A stretch of DNA of 38,760 nucleotides from positions 1 to 38,760 of the forward strand of contig PLKR01000289.1 of NCBI GenBank assembly GCA_003140655.1, written 5' to 3'. The stretch is from Acidobacteriaceae bacterium. GTDB taxonomy: Bacteria; Acidobacteriota; Terriglobia; Terriglobales; Acidobacteriaceae. The translations under genes and the position numbers were made by a program. Positions 7,847 to 16,925 of this stretch are shown here, one piece after another (the stretch's first letter is position 1; the number at the start of each line of letters is the position of its first letter). The notes beneath the pieces were generated by a model. The model did not search any database, was not told the origin of the DNA, and saw nothing but the letters and a program-made list of their open reading frames with translations.

Positions 7847-8010
7847 CCTTACAAAAGGGTTGTTGTTGATCCAATTGTCTACCAGTACCGCAAGACAGGA
7901 TCGGAGCAGTTCTATCCCGGTTCGTGATCGAATTCCGTCATAAGCCTGGCCGCGTTCAATCAATTGCTCGCAAGGTTCGATAAGTAACGAAACCGTTCGA
8001 AATGGGATAA

Positions 8011-11000
8011 CTAGAACTCCAGCTTAAGATGAAATTGAGTGATTCTCGGATCAGTTGCGCTGGTGAAACGGCCGAAGGCGCCTGTCTCGCTTACGTTAGT
8101 CTGCAAGCCAGTAAATGTATGCCGATTGAGCAGATTGCTGAAGTCGGCCGAAAATAGCACGGCGAAATGCTCCCTGACCTTAGTCAGCTTTTGGAAAGAA
8201 AGGTCTTCGTCATAATAGGGGCAATTTCTTGTATTCGGTAGCGTCGATAGGTCCCCATACGTATATGGCGCGGCTTGGACGAACGCGGCCGGATTCAGGT
8301 ATTGGCCGCCCGTGGGGCTGTTTGGGTTAACACCCCCACATCCGACTATGGTGCTGCGTTGACCCAGAACGTGCGTGGGCCAATCATATGTGCCACCTGC
8401 ACCGTCAACCAGCTCTCCGGAGAGGAGGTTGATTGGGGCGCCTGATGTGTAGGTCTGAATGCCCGCTACCCGCCAGCCGCTCGCGAATCCATTCAAGACC
8501 CGATTAGAAGGATGGAGGCGTTTCCCGGAACCGAAGGGCAGCTCGTACACATAACTGAGCGTCAGGTTCTGAGGCCGGTCAAGCGCTCCCAGCGCCTTGG
8601 ATTCATAGTCGAGAAAGCTATTCTGGGTATTTAAGACGGCCACACCCTGTCCGTTGAAAGACGAGTAATTACTCAATTGCTTCGAAATCGTGTAGCTGGC
8701 AAGAAAGCTTAATCCGTTTCCGTAACGCTTTTGAGCAGTGGTCTGAAGCGAATTGTAACTACTGTTTCCAATAGGGTTGGCTAGGTTCGTAACCGAAGCG
8801 TATTGCGGATAGGGCATTAAGCCTCTCCAAACTTGTCCTTGAATCTGCGGGAAAGGCGGCTGGATTCCCGCAGCCACAACCGCAGGGGAACCCCAGTTGT
8901 CGTCCAAGAGAGTACCGAGCGACAGATACGCCGGATTCATGTCATTTATGTCGTTCTCGACGGGAAGATGATGCGCCTCGTTTCCAACATAAGCGGCCTT
9001 CAGCAGGATGCCATGGACCTCTCTCTCTATACCGAAATTAATGTTTTCGCTATAGCCAGGCTTGAGACCCTTGGGGTTCCAATAAGGAGGCGCGGTAGTG
9101 TTAGCTTGTTCGGGATTTAAATCCGGAAGAGTCGGCTGGATACCGGGAAACCCACCGTCCCAGAGGTAGGGACATTGTACGTATGCATAGGGGGCGGGGC
9201 AGTTACCCGCAAGCTGTCCGTATTGGTCGTGATAGAAAAAGATCTCAGGATTCCACGTATAGCCGGGTTCTCCGTTTAGAGCGATACCGCTCTCAAGTAG
9301 CCCAAACATAGCGCTGGATGAAATACCAAAGCCTCCGCGGACGACCAGCTTGGGCGTAACAGCGTAGGCAAAGCCGAAGCGTGGCCCCCAGACGTTTTCC
9401 GGTGGTCCCATTGCGGTCAAGCCGTTCTCGCCGGGACCTTTGCCAAAGAAGCTGATGGCTCCTGGCCAATTTCCTGGGGCAGACCCGATGACTCCTCCAG
9501 CCATGGTATTTGTCAGGTTCGGATCCATGACGGAGAGTTTGTTATGGGCCTCAGACGGCATGTCGAAGCGATCGAAACGAAGACCGTAGCTCAGAGTCAA
9601 TTTCTTGTTCGCGCGCCAGGAATCTTGCACGTACAGTCCTAATGCTGCTGTCCGAAACTGATCATCGACGGGCGTCGCCTCTTGCAATTCGAGCGGGGCG
9701 CCCAGAAAAAAGTCAGCCAGTCCGTATCCCTGGTTGGGAAAGAACATCGAAGTAAAAAAGGGTAAATAAAGGGCGCCACCTGCGCAATTGATGCAACTCT
9801 TGAGCTTTGAATTGGCCGATGTCCACGACGCGCCAAATTTCAAGTTGTGGGCGCCTTTAGACCAGGTGAAATCGCCATTTACGGGGGTCGTATAGACCTT
9901 ATTAATAGCGAAGCCCCCGCTTGGCGGCCCAAAAGTCGAAAAGTCAGTGATTGTTATCTGGGGAAATTGGGTGGAAAAATTACCCTTATACCCGGATAAG
10001 GTACCAGCATTTTCGGCCTGCGAAGTCGGACCCGTGCCAGAACTGGAAAGGTCATTCATGTTTAGAGCCGCGCGAACGCTGACGAGCATGGTGGGACTAA
10101 GGGTCGCCAGATAAGAAAGCCGGCTCGTCCAGGTATTGTCGGCATTAAGGGACCCATTCGAAAGCGCTCCCGTATAGGTCCCGCCGTTTACAGCGGTACT
10201 GTGGATGTTATCGTAGGCAAACGTGAGCCTTTGGCGACCTCCTTGGAAGTTTTGGTCGATCTTAACCGATCCCTTTTGGCTATTGACTGGACTTGAAAGT
10301 CCTGCGCCCGCATAATTTAGCGCCAGGCCTGGTCGATTTGGCAAGGGAAACGACTGCCACAAGTAAGAGCTAATTGAGCTTTCTCTGGAAACGGGAATGA
10401 TGTTGCCTGGAAAGGGTTGGCGAGTGAAGCTTCCGGGGTTGTTCGGGTCAGGTTCGGTGGTGAGTACGCCGTCATATAGCTGAATATTGGGCAACAATTC
10501 GCTGAAATCTCCCGTGTGCATTTTGGCGGTCGGAACCGAGATAACCACTCCCTCGGGCGTGGTCCTAAAGGCGAAGCCGGAATAGACCACAAAGAAAAAT
10601 GTCTTGTCCTTGCCGTTGTAGATCTTCGGGATGAAGACCGGTCCACCCAACGTAAACCCGTATTCATTCTGCTTTGAAGGATCAGGAGTAGTGGCAAACC
10701 AGTTTGTAGCATTGAGCACTTTATTTCGGAAGTACTCGAAGATGTCGCCGTGGAGTTGATTGGTTCCCGACTTAGTAACGAGCGTTATTCCGACACCGCT
10801 ATTCCAACCGTATTCCGACGTATCGGTGGCGTTCAACCGGACCTCCGCGATCGCCTCCGGAGGCGGCGAGAAGTCGACGCGCAGTTGAGAACTCGCTTGC
10901 ACGCTCCCCATAACCCCATCGATCGTTAAGCTTGCTCCACCCTCTGGGGCACCATTGATTGTTGTCACCGCTACGCTCCCATCCACCGGTGCAACGACAC

Positions 11001-11535
11001 CAGGGAGGGTCTTGACGAATTCGATCGCATTTCTGTTGCCCCCATTCAAAAGGAGAGGCAACTCATTAATTTCCTCCGTCACCCGAGTAGTTCCTTCAGT
11101 GGATGCGGTGGTGTCGACGCTGGGGGCGGTGGCGCTCACTACGACAGACTCATTGGAGTTGCCTAACGCCAATGTCGCGGATAATGTCAAACCTACACCT
11201 GCAACGACTCGGACGCCCAACTGTTCGAACACTTTGAATCCAGTTGCGCGAACCGTGAGTGTGTATTGGCCAATCGGCAGCGAGGAAAATCTATAGGCAC
11301 CCTCTGCGCTCGTTTGCACTTCCAATTGGACCCCCGTTGCCACATTGAGGGCGGTCACGGAGGCGTTGGGCACACGGGCTCCGGATGGGTCGTTTACCAC
11401 GCCGGCGAGTTGGCCCACGTTCTCTTGGGCATGCAATCGAGAGGGGTTGCTAAATTGCACCGCTGTAACAACTAACAGAGTCGCGAACAGGAGACGCGAT
11501 AGTCGAATCGAAAGTACGTTTTTTTTCCAGGCCAT
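8011..11535 (-). CDS. TonB-dependent-receptor-like outer-membrane protein with carboxypeptidase-regulatory-like domain (Oar-like)
   Basis: A 1174-residue outer-membrane beta-barrel protein. The signal peptide covers about residues 1-36 (basic start, hydrophobic run, LHAQ cleavage region). A carboxypeptidase-regulatory-like beta-sandwich follows at about 40-125 (GVVNDPSGARVPNASV ... GQYTLTVRATGFK). A plug-like region lies at about 140-260, then a large barrel ending ITQFHLKLEF, whose terminal Phe is the usual outer-membrane insertion signal. This architecture is greatly expanded in Acidobacteriota and is thought to import oligosaccharides or other large substrates. GAGGGA precedes the ATG. It is monocistronic, with its own promoter (11729-11758) and terminator. 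It may take up the substrate of the flanking catabolic clusters, but the ligand is unknown. Confidence 0.9.
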   Translation of the reverse strand: MAWKKNVLSIRLSRLLFATLLVVTAVQFSNPSRLHAQENVGQLAGVVNDPSGARVPNASVTALNVATGVQLEVQTSAEGAYRFSSLPIGQYTLTVRATGFKVFEQLGVRVVAGVGLTLSATLALGNSNESVVVSATAPSVDTTASTEGTTRVTEEINELPLLLNGGNRNAIEFVKTLPGVVAPVDGSVAVTTINGAPEGGASLTIDGVMGSVQASSQLRVDFSPPPEAIAEVRLNATDTSEYGWNSGVGITLVTKSGTNQLHGDIFEYFRNKVLNATNWFATTPDPSKQNEYGFTLGGPVFIPKIYNGKDKTFFFVVYSGFAFRTTPEGVVISVPTAKMHTGDFSELLPNIQLYDGVLTTEPDPNNPGSFTRQPFPGNIIPVSRESSISSYLWQSFPLPNRPGLALNYAGAGLSSPVNSQKGSVKIDQNFQGGRQRLTFAYDNIHSTAVNGGTYTGALSNGSLNADNTWTSRLSYLATLSPTMLVSVRAALNMNDLSSSGTGPTSQAENAGTLSGYKGNFSTQFPQITITDFSTFGPPSGGFAINKVYTTPVNGDFTWSKGAHNLKFGASWTSANSKLKSCINCAGGALYLPFFTSMFFPNQGYGLADFFLGAPLELQEATPVDDQFRTAALGLYVQDSWRANKKLTLSYGLRFDRFDMPSEAHNKLSVMDPNLTNTMAGGVIGSAPGNWPGAISFFGKGPGENGLTAMGPPENVWGPRFGFAYAVTPKLVVRGGFGISSSAMFGLLESGIALNGEPGYTWNPEIFFYHDQYGQLAGNCPAPYAYVQCPYLWDGGFPGIQPTLPDLNPEQANTTAPPYWNPKGLKPGYSENINFGIEREVHGILLKAAYVGNEAHHLPVENDINDMNPAYLSLGTLLDDNWGSPAVVAAGIQPPFPQIQGQVWRGLMPYPQYASVTNLANPIGNSSYNSLQTTAQKRYGNGLSFLASYTISKQLSNYSSFNGQGVAVLNTQNSFLDYESKALGALDRPQNLTLSYVYELPFGSGKRLHPSNRVLNGFASGWRVAGIQTYTSGAPINLLSGELVDGAGGTYDWPTHVLGQRSTIVGCGGVNPNSPTGGQYLNPAAFVQAAPYTYGDLSTLPNTRNCPYYDEDLSFQKLTKVREHFAVLFSADFSNLLNRHTFTGLQTNVSETGAFGRFTSATDPRITQFHLKLEF

Positions 11536-11728
11536 GCTTCCCTCGGTAATCGTCTTGGATGTAAGTCGAAAAGCAACTTGCCGATGCCCATCTGAATTTC
11601 TTAGCTCGAAAGCACCTCACCTCAATAAGAATAGCCAAGAACCACTTTCTCTTGATGAAGCCACGAATCGCCATCTTGTGCTTCAGTGATCAGCCCCTGG
11701 CTGTGATGGCGCATTTCAAGACGTTGTT

Positions 11729-11758
11729 GTTATAACCACGGTGTTGCGTGGTTGTCAA
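11729..11758 (-). promoter_or_regulatory. Sigma70-type promoter of the TonB-type receptor with a palindromic spacer
   Basis: On the minus strand TTGACA (11758-11753) and TATAAC (11734-11729) are separated by exactly 18 bases. That whole spacer is a perfect inverted repeat, ACCACG-gtgttg-CGTGGT on the plus strand (11735-11752). A dyad filling the spacer is a good position for a repressor or a MerR-like activator site. It lies about 190 bases before the start codon. Confidence 0.6.
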
Positions 11759-12138
11759 CAAAAAAATGAAAGGCGTTCTTTTGTTGCTCACTCAGAAAAA
11801 CTGGACTTGCGCTAACTCAGTCGTCTAATCCCTCACGATAACGGCAGGGGCAGCGGAAAGTCGTCCTGCCGGCTACGTTGTGCGGCCCAAACTTCCGCAT
11901 CAACAACTACTTGTTTTGCCTGCGCGTCTCACGTATCTCCGACGCGTGTTCTGCCAGGGTTTGTCGTCAACTCGGGGCGCATGTCTCGGAGAAATGAACG
12001 CCGGTCGAAATAGAAGAATTTAGGCTAACGGCCGTCATCCCGAGCACAGTCGGTTGTCGGGCTACTTTTTGATGCTGACTTGGATGTGCTTCTGCATGGC
12101 GACAAACTCCGAAGTTGGGTGCGAAACCGTTTTTGACA

Positions 12139-12167
12139 TTGACAAAAAAACAACGCGATTGTATAAG
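12139..12167 (+). promoter_or_regulatory. Sigma70-type promoter for the DUF4440/SMP-30 set
   Basis: TTGACA at 12139-12144 and TATAAG at 12162-12167 are 17 bases apart, close to consensus. A second overlapping TTGACA starts at 12133. The promoter sits about 50 bases before the DUF4440 gene. Confidence 0.6.
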
Positions 12168-12215
12168 TGACAACGACTTTGGAGAGCAAGCCGCCCCTCG
12201 GCATGGAGTTTTCCT

Positions 12216-12680
12216 ATGATGCGCGGTCACATGTTGGTTGTGGTCGGAATCTTGGCGGTTTCGTCGATGGCCCTGCGACAGGAAATCAACAAAAAGGGCG
12301 CGGATACCGCAGAGGAGCTGAGGAGGCTCGATCACAAGGCACTTGAGGCGGAAAAGAGTCTCGATGTTGCTTCCCTTGACCGCATATTTGCCCCGAGTTA
12401 TGTGCTGGTCCTGCCAAACGGCGTGGTCTACACAAAGGAAAAGTGGTTGGGAATCCTCAAAAGTCCAGAGCATCCCGTTATCAAGGCGGTCGATCCCGAG
12501 GATATCCATGTACACCTTTTTGGAGATCTTGCCATTCTCACCGACACGACAACGCTTCGGAGTCTCGACGGCAAGGGCCAGGAATCTGTTGGAGCATATA
12601 GAGTATTTCGCGTCATGCTCAAGCAAGAAGGTGCATGGCGGGTTGCAGCGGTCGAGTTGACTCAAATTAAGTCGAACTAA
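12216..12680 (+). CDS. Secreted DUF4440/SnoaL-like (NTF2-fold) protein
   Basis: A 154-residue protein. It begins with a short hydrophobic segment (residues 5-18) that looks like a signal peptide or anchor. A single NTF2-like DUF4440 domain follows from about residue 30: the helix RLDHKALEAEKSLDVASLDRIFAPSYVLVLPNG and the closing strands YRVFRVMLKQEGAWRVAAVELTQI. Such domains bind small ligands or act as isomerase/cyclase-like folds, but most members are uncharacterised. GGAG precedes the ATG by about 7 bases, with a second ATG directly after. The gene starts a rightward set with the SMP-30 protein and a second DUF4440 protein. No catalytic role can be assigned. Confidence 0.75.
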   Translation: MMRGHMLVVVGILAVSSMALRQEINKKGADTAEELRRLDHKALEAEKSLDVASLDRIFAPSYVLVLPNGVVYTKEKWLGILKSPEHPVIKAVDPEDIHVHLFGDLAILTDTTTLRSLDGKGQESVGAYRVFRVMLKQEGAWRVAAVELTQIKSN

Positions 12681-12746
12681 TGAAATGCACCAGGCGATTT
12701 CAGGACCGGTTCCCATCTACGTTTGAGGTTGAGAAAGTTGCCGATC

Positions 12747-13766
12747 ATGCAGAAACATCGGAGAGCTCTGTTATCAGTCCTTGTCGGGTCGCTTGTAGTC
12801 ATGGCCCAAGCGCAGGACGGTGGTGAGGTTCTACGAACGTCCGCGGCGGTTGATCAGATAATCCCACGTTCTGCCAGAATTGAAAAACTTGCCGATGGCT
12901 TCGGGTTTCTCGAAGGCCCTATCTGGGTACACAGCGGGTACCTGCTCTTCAGCGACATACCTCGCAATGTGATTCTTAAATGGAAACCGGATGGGAAAGT
13001 TTCCGTTTTCTTATCCAAGAGTGGATTTGCAGGCAAGGTCGTTCGTCCAATTCCACGTGTTATCCCCATGGACCACCTCACGGACTACTTGATCGGGTCA
13101 AACGGCCTGACGCTCGACCATGAAGGTAGACTCATCATATGTGAGCACGGAAATCGTCGCGTTGAGCGACTGGAGCGCGATGGTCGCCGGATAATCCTTG
13201 CAGATCGCTTCGAAGGTAAGAGATTAAACAGTCCGAATGACATTGTCGTTAAGAGCGATGGGTCCATCTACTTTACAGATCCCCCCTACGGTCTTCCTAA
13301 GATGGATCAGGATCCGCAGAAGGAACTTCCTTTTAACGGAGTGTATCGCATCGCTGGTGAGAAGCTAGAGCTGCTGACGCGGGACATGTCGGCTCCTAAC
13401 GGACTAGCGTTTACTCCGGATGAGAAATATCTATATATCGATGATTCCGTGAAGAAGAACATTCTGCGCTACGAAGTTCAGCCGAATGGCACGTTAGCTA
13501 ACGCCAGAGTGTTCCTCGACATGTCCAAAACCGGCATAGAAGGAGTGCCCGACGGGCTCAAGGTCGATACGAGAGGAAATGTGTATTGCGCCGGCCCAGA
13601 TGGGATCTGGGTTATATCGCCGGAGGGCACGAAATTGGGCGTCATCAAACCCCCAGAGGTGCCGGCGAATATGAATTGGGGTGACGACGACGCGAAGACT
13701 CTCTACATGACCGCTAGAACCGGTCTTTACTCCATACGCCTAAACATTCCCGGCATCCGGCCCTAG
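12747..13766 (+). CDS. Secreted SMP-30/gluconolactonase-family protein
   Basis: A six-bladed beta-propeller of the SMP-30/gluconolactonase/LRE-like family, which hydrolyses sugar lactones with a divalent metal. From ATG 12747 it is 339 residues with a signal peptide at 1-23 (MAQAQ cleavage region), so it acts outside the cytoplasm. Candidate metal ligands are Glu56 (FLEGPIW), Asn164 (NSPND), Asn218 (APNGL) and Asp269 (VPDG), in the family order. A TTG at 12723 is in frame upstream but adds no recognisable sequence and lacks a better ribosome site. It lies between two DUF4440 genes. A periplasmic lactonase would fit the sugar-acid theme of the window. The actual lactone is unknown. Confidence 0.88.
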   Translation: MQKHRRALLSVLVGSLVVMAQAQDGGEVLRTSAAVDQIIPRSARIEKLADGFGFLEGPIWVHSGYLLFSDIPRNVILKWKPDGKVSVFLSKSGFAGKVVRPIPRVIPMDHLTDYLIGSNGLTLDHEGRLIICEHGNRRVERLERDGRRIILADRFEGKRLNSPNDIVVKSDGSIYFTDPPYGLPKMDQDPQKELPFNGVYRIAGEKLELLTRDMSAPNGLAFTPDEKYLYIDDSVKKNILRYEVQPNGTLANARVFLDMSKTGIEGVPDGLKVDTRGNVYCAGPDGIWVISPEGTKLGVIKPPEVPANMNWGDDDAKTLYMTARTGLYSIRLNIPGIRP

Positions 13767-13837
13767 AATCTCGGCCAGTTCATTTTGCGTCCGGCTCGGT
13801 CAGCGACGTTCCTGAGAGAGCTAACGCAGGAGGTGGT

Positions 13838-14329
13838 ATGGCACATTTTAGAACGCTCGCCTTGACCGGATTACTATTGATCTGGCCGCTAGCACTCGGG
13901 CAGGCGCCAGGAGGAGAGCGGACGACGACTCAACTTCGCGCCGTAGGAAAGCAGGTTTCCAAACTCGACCAACAGTGGGCGGATGCTGTGCGCCTCGGCC
14001 ATGCTGACTATCTGAATCAATTGTTTGCGGAAGATTTCGTGGAAATGCACTCTGGCGGTGAGGTTTTGAGCAAGCAGAAACAGCTGGACCAAATTAACCT
14101 TGGGCAGCAACACATCAAGGGAATCCAGCTCGATAAAATCCAGGTGCTCTACGCATCTCCAACTGTGGCTATCTTGGGTGACACGACGACAATCAATAGT
14201 TGCCCTTCGGGAAGAGACTCCGTCAGCAAGTACCAAACACTCCGAGTTTTCGTGAAACAGCAAGGGAGATGGCGCGCGGCTGGTGCGGTGTTGACCGAAC
14301 TGGCCGACCAAGAAGCCACCAAGGACTAG
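13838..14329 (+). CDS. Secreted DUF4440/SnoaL-like (NTF2-fold) protein, second copy
   Basis: A 163-residue protein with a signal peptide (hydrophobic residues 8-21, ending around LGQAP) and a DUF4440 NTF2-like domain at about 38-155. Key blocks are LDQQWADAVRLGHADYLNQLFAEDFVEM and the final YQTLRVFVKQQGRWRAAGAVLTEL. It is a distant paralogue of the protein at 12216-12680. GGAGG sits 4 bases before the ATG, so translation should be strong. It ends the small rightward set of exported proteins. Function unknown. Confidence 0.78.
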   Translation: MAHFRTLALTGLLLIWPLALGQAPGGERTTTQLRAVGKQVSKLDQQWADAVRLGHADYLNQLFAEDFVEMHSGGEVLSKQKQLDQINLGQQHIKGIQLDKIQVLYASPTVAILGDTTTINSCPSGRDSVSKYQTLRVFVKQQGRWRAAGAVLTELADQEATKD

Positions 14330-14348
14330 TCAACGTCGCTTGAATCTG

Positions 14349-14407
14349 TTGACAGGAGGAAAAGAAGCGATGTAGTATTCCTTCATGATAAATAAATAAT
14401 ATTAGAT
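14349..14407 (+). promoter_or_regulatory. Promoter-operator cassette of the SDR/P450/enolase cluster
   Basis: TTGACA (14349-14354) and TAGTAT (14373-14378) are 18 bases apart. An AT-rich operator follows, ATAAATAATATTAGAT at 14392-14407, identical over 16 bases to 29596-29611. The same design (TTGACA, 17-18 bases including GAAGCGA- or GGAGCG-like sequence, TAGCAT, then an AT-rich element carrying ATATTAnAT) recurs at 30532 and 35499. This is probably where a GntR/FadR-type regulator acts. Confidence 0.65.
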
Positions 14408-14511
14408 TTCAACCGACAGGCGTCCGCGAAACCAAAACCAGCGGCGTATAAATGAGCCTTCGAGACAGAAATAAGCGTGGCAAGCCTTCGCCGCCACCCG
14501 GGAGGCCAGGG

Positions 14512-15318
14512 GTGGGCGGCGGGTGCGACTTTTCTAATAAAGTCGTCCTCATTACGGGAGGCAGTAAGGGCATCGGCGCTGGCTGCGCGAAAGTGTTCGT
14601 CGAGGCAGGGGCGTCGGTTCTGATTTGCGACGTGGATTCTGAAAATGGCGAAAAGGTGGCGTCCAGCTTGGATGCGAAAGGACCGGGCCATTGCCAATTT
14701 GAGAAATGCGATGTGGGCATACCGAGCGAGGTCAACAACGCGATTGATGCTGCTGTCGAAAGTTGCGGTCGCCTTGACTGCCTGATCAACAACGCAGCTA
14801 TTTTTCCACGCTTCCGACCGATCGACGAATGTTCCGTCGAAGAGTTTGAAGTCACGTTGCGGGTTAATCTGATTGGGTATTTTGTTGCCTGCAAATTCGC
14901 GTTGCCGTATCTTCGCCGGTTCCAAGGCAGCGTCATCAACATGGGCAGTTTGACGAGCGTGTTGGGGCATCACTTCGCAACGATTTACTGTGCGACTAAG
15001 GGTGGGATCAGCGCATTTTCCAAAGCCCTCGCGATAGAGGAGGCGAAGAACGGCGTCCGCGTGAACGCGGTTCTTCCCGGAAATATCTTGACTCAGAGCC
15101 GCGTCAATTTGGAGGCCAGCATGAAAGACGGACGGGCCTTTCACGACTACGTCGAAAAGTGGCAATGGATAGGGCGCAGCGGCACCGTTGAAGAGGTTGG
15201 GCAGGCCTGTCTTTTTCTGGCCAGCGATCAGGCACGGTTCATCACTGGGATTGAGCTGATCCTCAGTGGGGCTGCCGAGCTAGGATACGGCCCCAAGGTG
15301 CCGGTTCCCGAATTCTGA
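14512..15318 (+). CDS. SDR-family NAD(P)-dependent oxidoreductase
   Basis: First gene of the long rightward cluster. A classical SDR with TGGSKGIG at residues 15-22, NNAA at 93-96, Ser146, Tyr159 and Lys163 (YCATK). The C-terminal block reads RFITGIELILSGAAELG, where the usual DGG is replaced by SGA. I chose GTG 14512 (268 aa) because GGAGG lies at 14501-14505. ATG 14452 is in frame but adds a Pro/Gly-rich leader atypical of the family. Asp40 after the second strand favours NAD. It probably oxidises a sugar or hydroxy intermediate. Confidence 0.87.
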   Translation: MGGGCDFSNKVVLITGGSKGIGAGCAKVFVEAGASVLICDVDSENGEKVASSLDAKGPGHCQFEKCDVGIPSEVNNAIDAAVESCGRLDCLINNAAIFPRFRPIDECSVEEFEVTLRVNLIGYFVACKFALPYLRRFQGSVINMGSLTSVLGHHFATIYCATKGGISAFSKALAIEEAKNGVRVNAVLPGNILTQSRVNLEASMKDGRAFHDYVEKWQWIGRSGTVEEVGQACLFLASDQARFITGIELILSGAAELGYGPKVPVPEF

Positions 15319-15360
15319 TAGGGCCTGCAAGGGAGGTGGGCAGCGCAGCTCATCCGTCGA

Positions 15361-16713
15361 ATGTGGCCCAGCCTTGACCGTGCAAGTCTCGAGATGATGG
15401 TTGCGAGGCCGCCCCACCTTGGCATTGAAGTGCGGGAGCTGGGCAAGACAGAGGGGGGATTTTTGCCAGACGTCGCCGATTGTCAGCAACTTCTTGAACA
15501 GTATGCCCGATTTGACCCCGCAGTGTTTGCGAATCCTTATGGCCTTTTTGCGCGCCTTCGCTCAGAGGAGCCAGTTTGCTGGTGTGAGACTCTAGAGTGC
15601 TGGCTCATTACTCGCTACGACGATGTAGCGTCAGCATTGCGCGATCCGCGATTCTCTTCGAGTCGGATCAACGCTCTGGTGAACCAGCTTCCTTACGAAA
15701 CGCGGGAACAAGTCGAGCCTTTGCGGCAGTACCTCGCGAAGTTCATAGGTATCTCGGATCCCCCAGACCACACCAGGATCCGAAGCCTGGTCAACAAAGC
15801 ATTCAGCTCGCGGGTAGTGGAGACCATGGGGCCGCGAATTCAGCGGATTGTGGACGAGTTGCTAGACGCGGTCGAGCCCGCGGGTCAGATGGATATCATC
15901 CAGGACTTTGCGTATTTGTTGCCCGTGACAGTGATCGCGGAAATTCTGGGTCTCCCCGCCGAGGACCAGAAGGAATTCAAAAGGTGGTCGGATGATATTG
16001 TCGGGTTCATTTCAAGCGGCCGAGGTCTGGTTGACCTTGCGCAGCGTGCTCAAAATAGCATGATGGAGCTGACCAACTATTACCGCGACATAATTGCAGA
16101 GCGTCGTAGACAGCCTCGAGAGGACCTGATCAGCAAGCTGATTGTCGCCGAAGAACAAGAAGATAGACTAACTGAGGAAGAGCTTCTGGCGACGTGCGTC
16201 ACCTTGCTGGCCGGCGGGCATGAAACGACCACCCATCTCATCGCTGGTGGCATGCTGGCCCTACTCCGCAACCCCGAGCAGCTTCAAGTCTTAAGATGCG
16301 ATCGCTCGGCGATCGTATCCGGCGTCGAAGAACTGTTGCGTTATGAAACTCCCGTCCAGCGTGGAGAGCGCGTGGCTGCCGACCACATCGAACTCCGGGG
16401 CCGGCGAATTCGCAAAGGCCAACGCGTCTTTCTTGTGGTTGCGGCCGCAAATCGCGATGAGTCTCAATTTCCCGAAGCCGACCGGCTCGACGTCCGACGG
16501 CATCCGAACCGGCACATGGCCTTTGGATTTGGCATTCACTTCTGCGTCGGCGCCATACTCGCACGGGCGGAGGGCCAAATTGCGATCGGAACCTTGCTCC
16601 GGCGCCTGCGAGAGCCGACTCTGGCCGCTCAGACCCTCGAGTACCAGCAGACCTTGGCGATTCGTGGCTTGAAGTCGTTGACGATCAACTTTGAGCCTCG
16701 CGGTGGAAGCTGA
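15361..16713 (+). CDS. Cytochrome P450
   Basis: A soluble bacterial class I-type P450 of about 450 residues. It has the oxygen-activating I-helix AGGHETT (284-290), the ExxR pair in EELLR (323-327), and the heme loop FGFGIHFCVG with proximal Cys395. SDPPDHTRIR (132-141) is the usual C-helix heme-propionate region. It is expected to hydroxylate or O-dealkylate a small molecule with electrons from a ferredoxin or flavodoxin, but no redox partner is encoded in this window. It lies 42 bases behind the SDR. The start is uncertain; Met12 or Met13 would remove a short leader. The substrate is unknown; dealkylation of a methylated sugar or aromatic is one possibility. Confidence 0.93.
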   Translation: MWPSLDRASLEMMVARPPHLGIEVRELGKTEGGFLPDVADCQQLLEQYARFDPAVFANPYGLFARLRSEEPVCWCETLECWLITRYDDVASALRDPRFSSSRINALVNQLPYETREQVEPLRQYLAKFIGISDPPDHTRIRSLVNKAFSSRVVETMGPRIQRIVDELLDAVEPAGQMDIIQDFAYLLPVTVIAEILGLPAEDQKEFKRWSDDIVGFISSGRGLVDLAQRAQNSMMELTNYYRDIIAERRRQPREDLISKLIVAEEQEDRLTEEELLATCVTLLAGGHETTTHLIAGGMLALLRNPEQLQVLRCDRSAIVSGVEELLRYETPVQRGERVAADHIELRGRRIRKGQRVFLVVAAANRDESQFPEADRLDVRRHPNRHMAFGFGIHFCVGAILARAEGQIAIGTLLRRLREPTLAAQTLEYQQTLAIRGLKSLTINFEPRGGS

Positions 16714-16925
16714 GCTGGAACCAAAAGCGCGCGATGCGAAGAAAGCAGTAATGGTCATGGCGGGGCCAGGGGAAGTGTGACCTTGAGCCAGCTAATCCTC
16801 GGTCACGAGGACGGCCGTTCGCAAACGGTTCCAATGAGCGGTCGATGACGTTGCAAGAATTGGGATGCAGCAGCACGGTTAAGTGACATTCAAGTTTGCG
16901 CTTGACCTGAGGAGAAACATTGCGA

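Larger units (their letters stand above)
11536..12215. other. Non-coding divergent intergenic region
   Basis: This 680-base gap between divergent genes holds the leftward receptor promoter (11729-11758) and a rightward promoter (12139-12167). A 7-bp inverted repeat (CGGCAGG ... CCTGCCG) lies near 11841-11870. A long leftward open frame covers 11967-12716, but it runs antisense to two genes and resembles nothing I recognise. I see no other gene here. Confidence 0.5.

Noticed and set aside
11967..12716. A 249-codon leftward open frame
   Set aside because: It runs antisense through the DUF4440 gene, which has a signal peptide, ribosome site and promoter. Its translation shows no recognisable domain.
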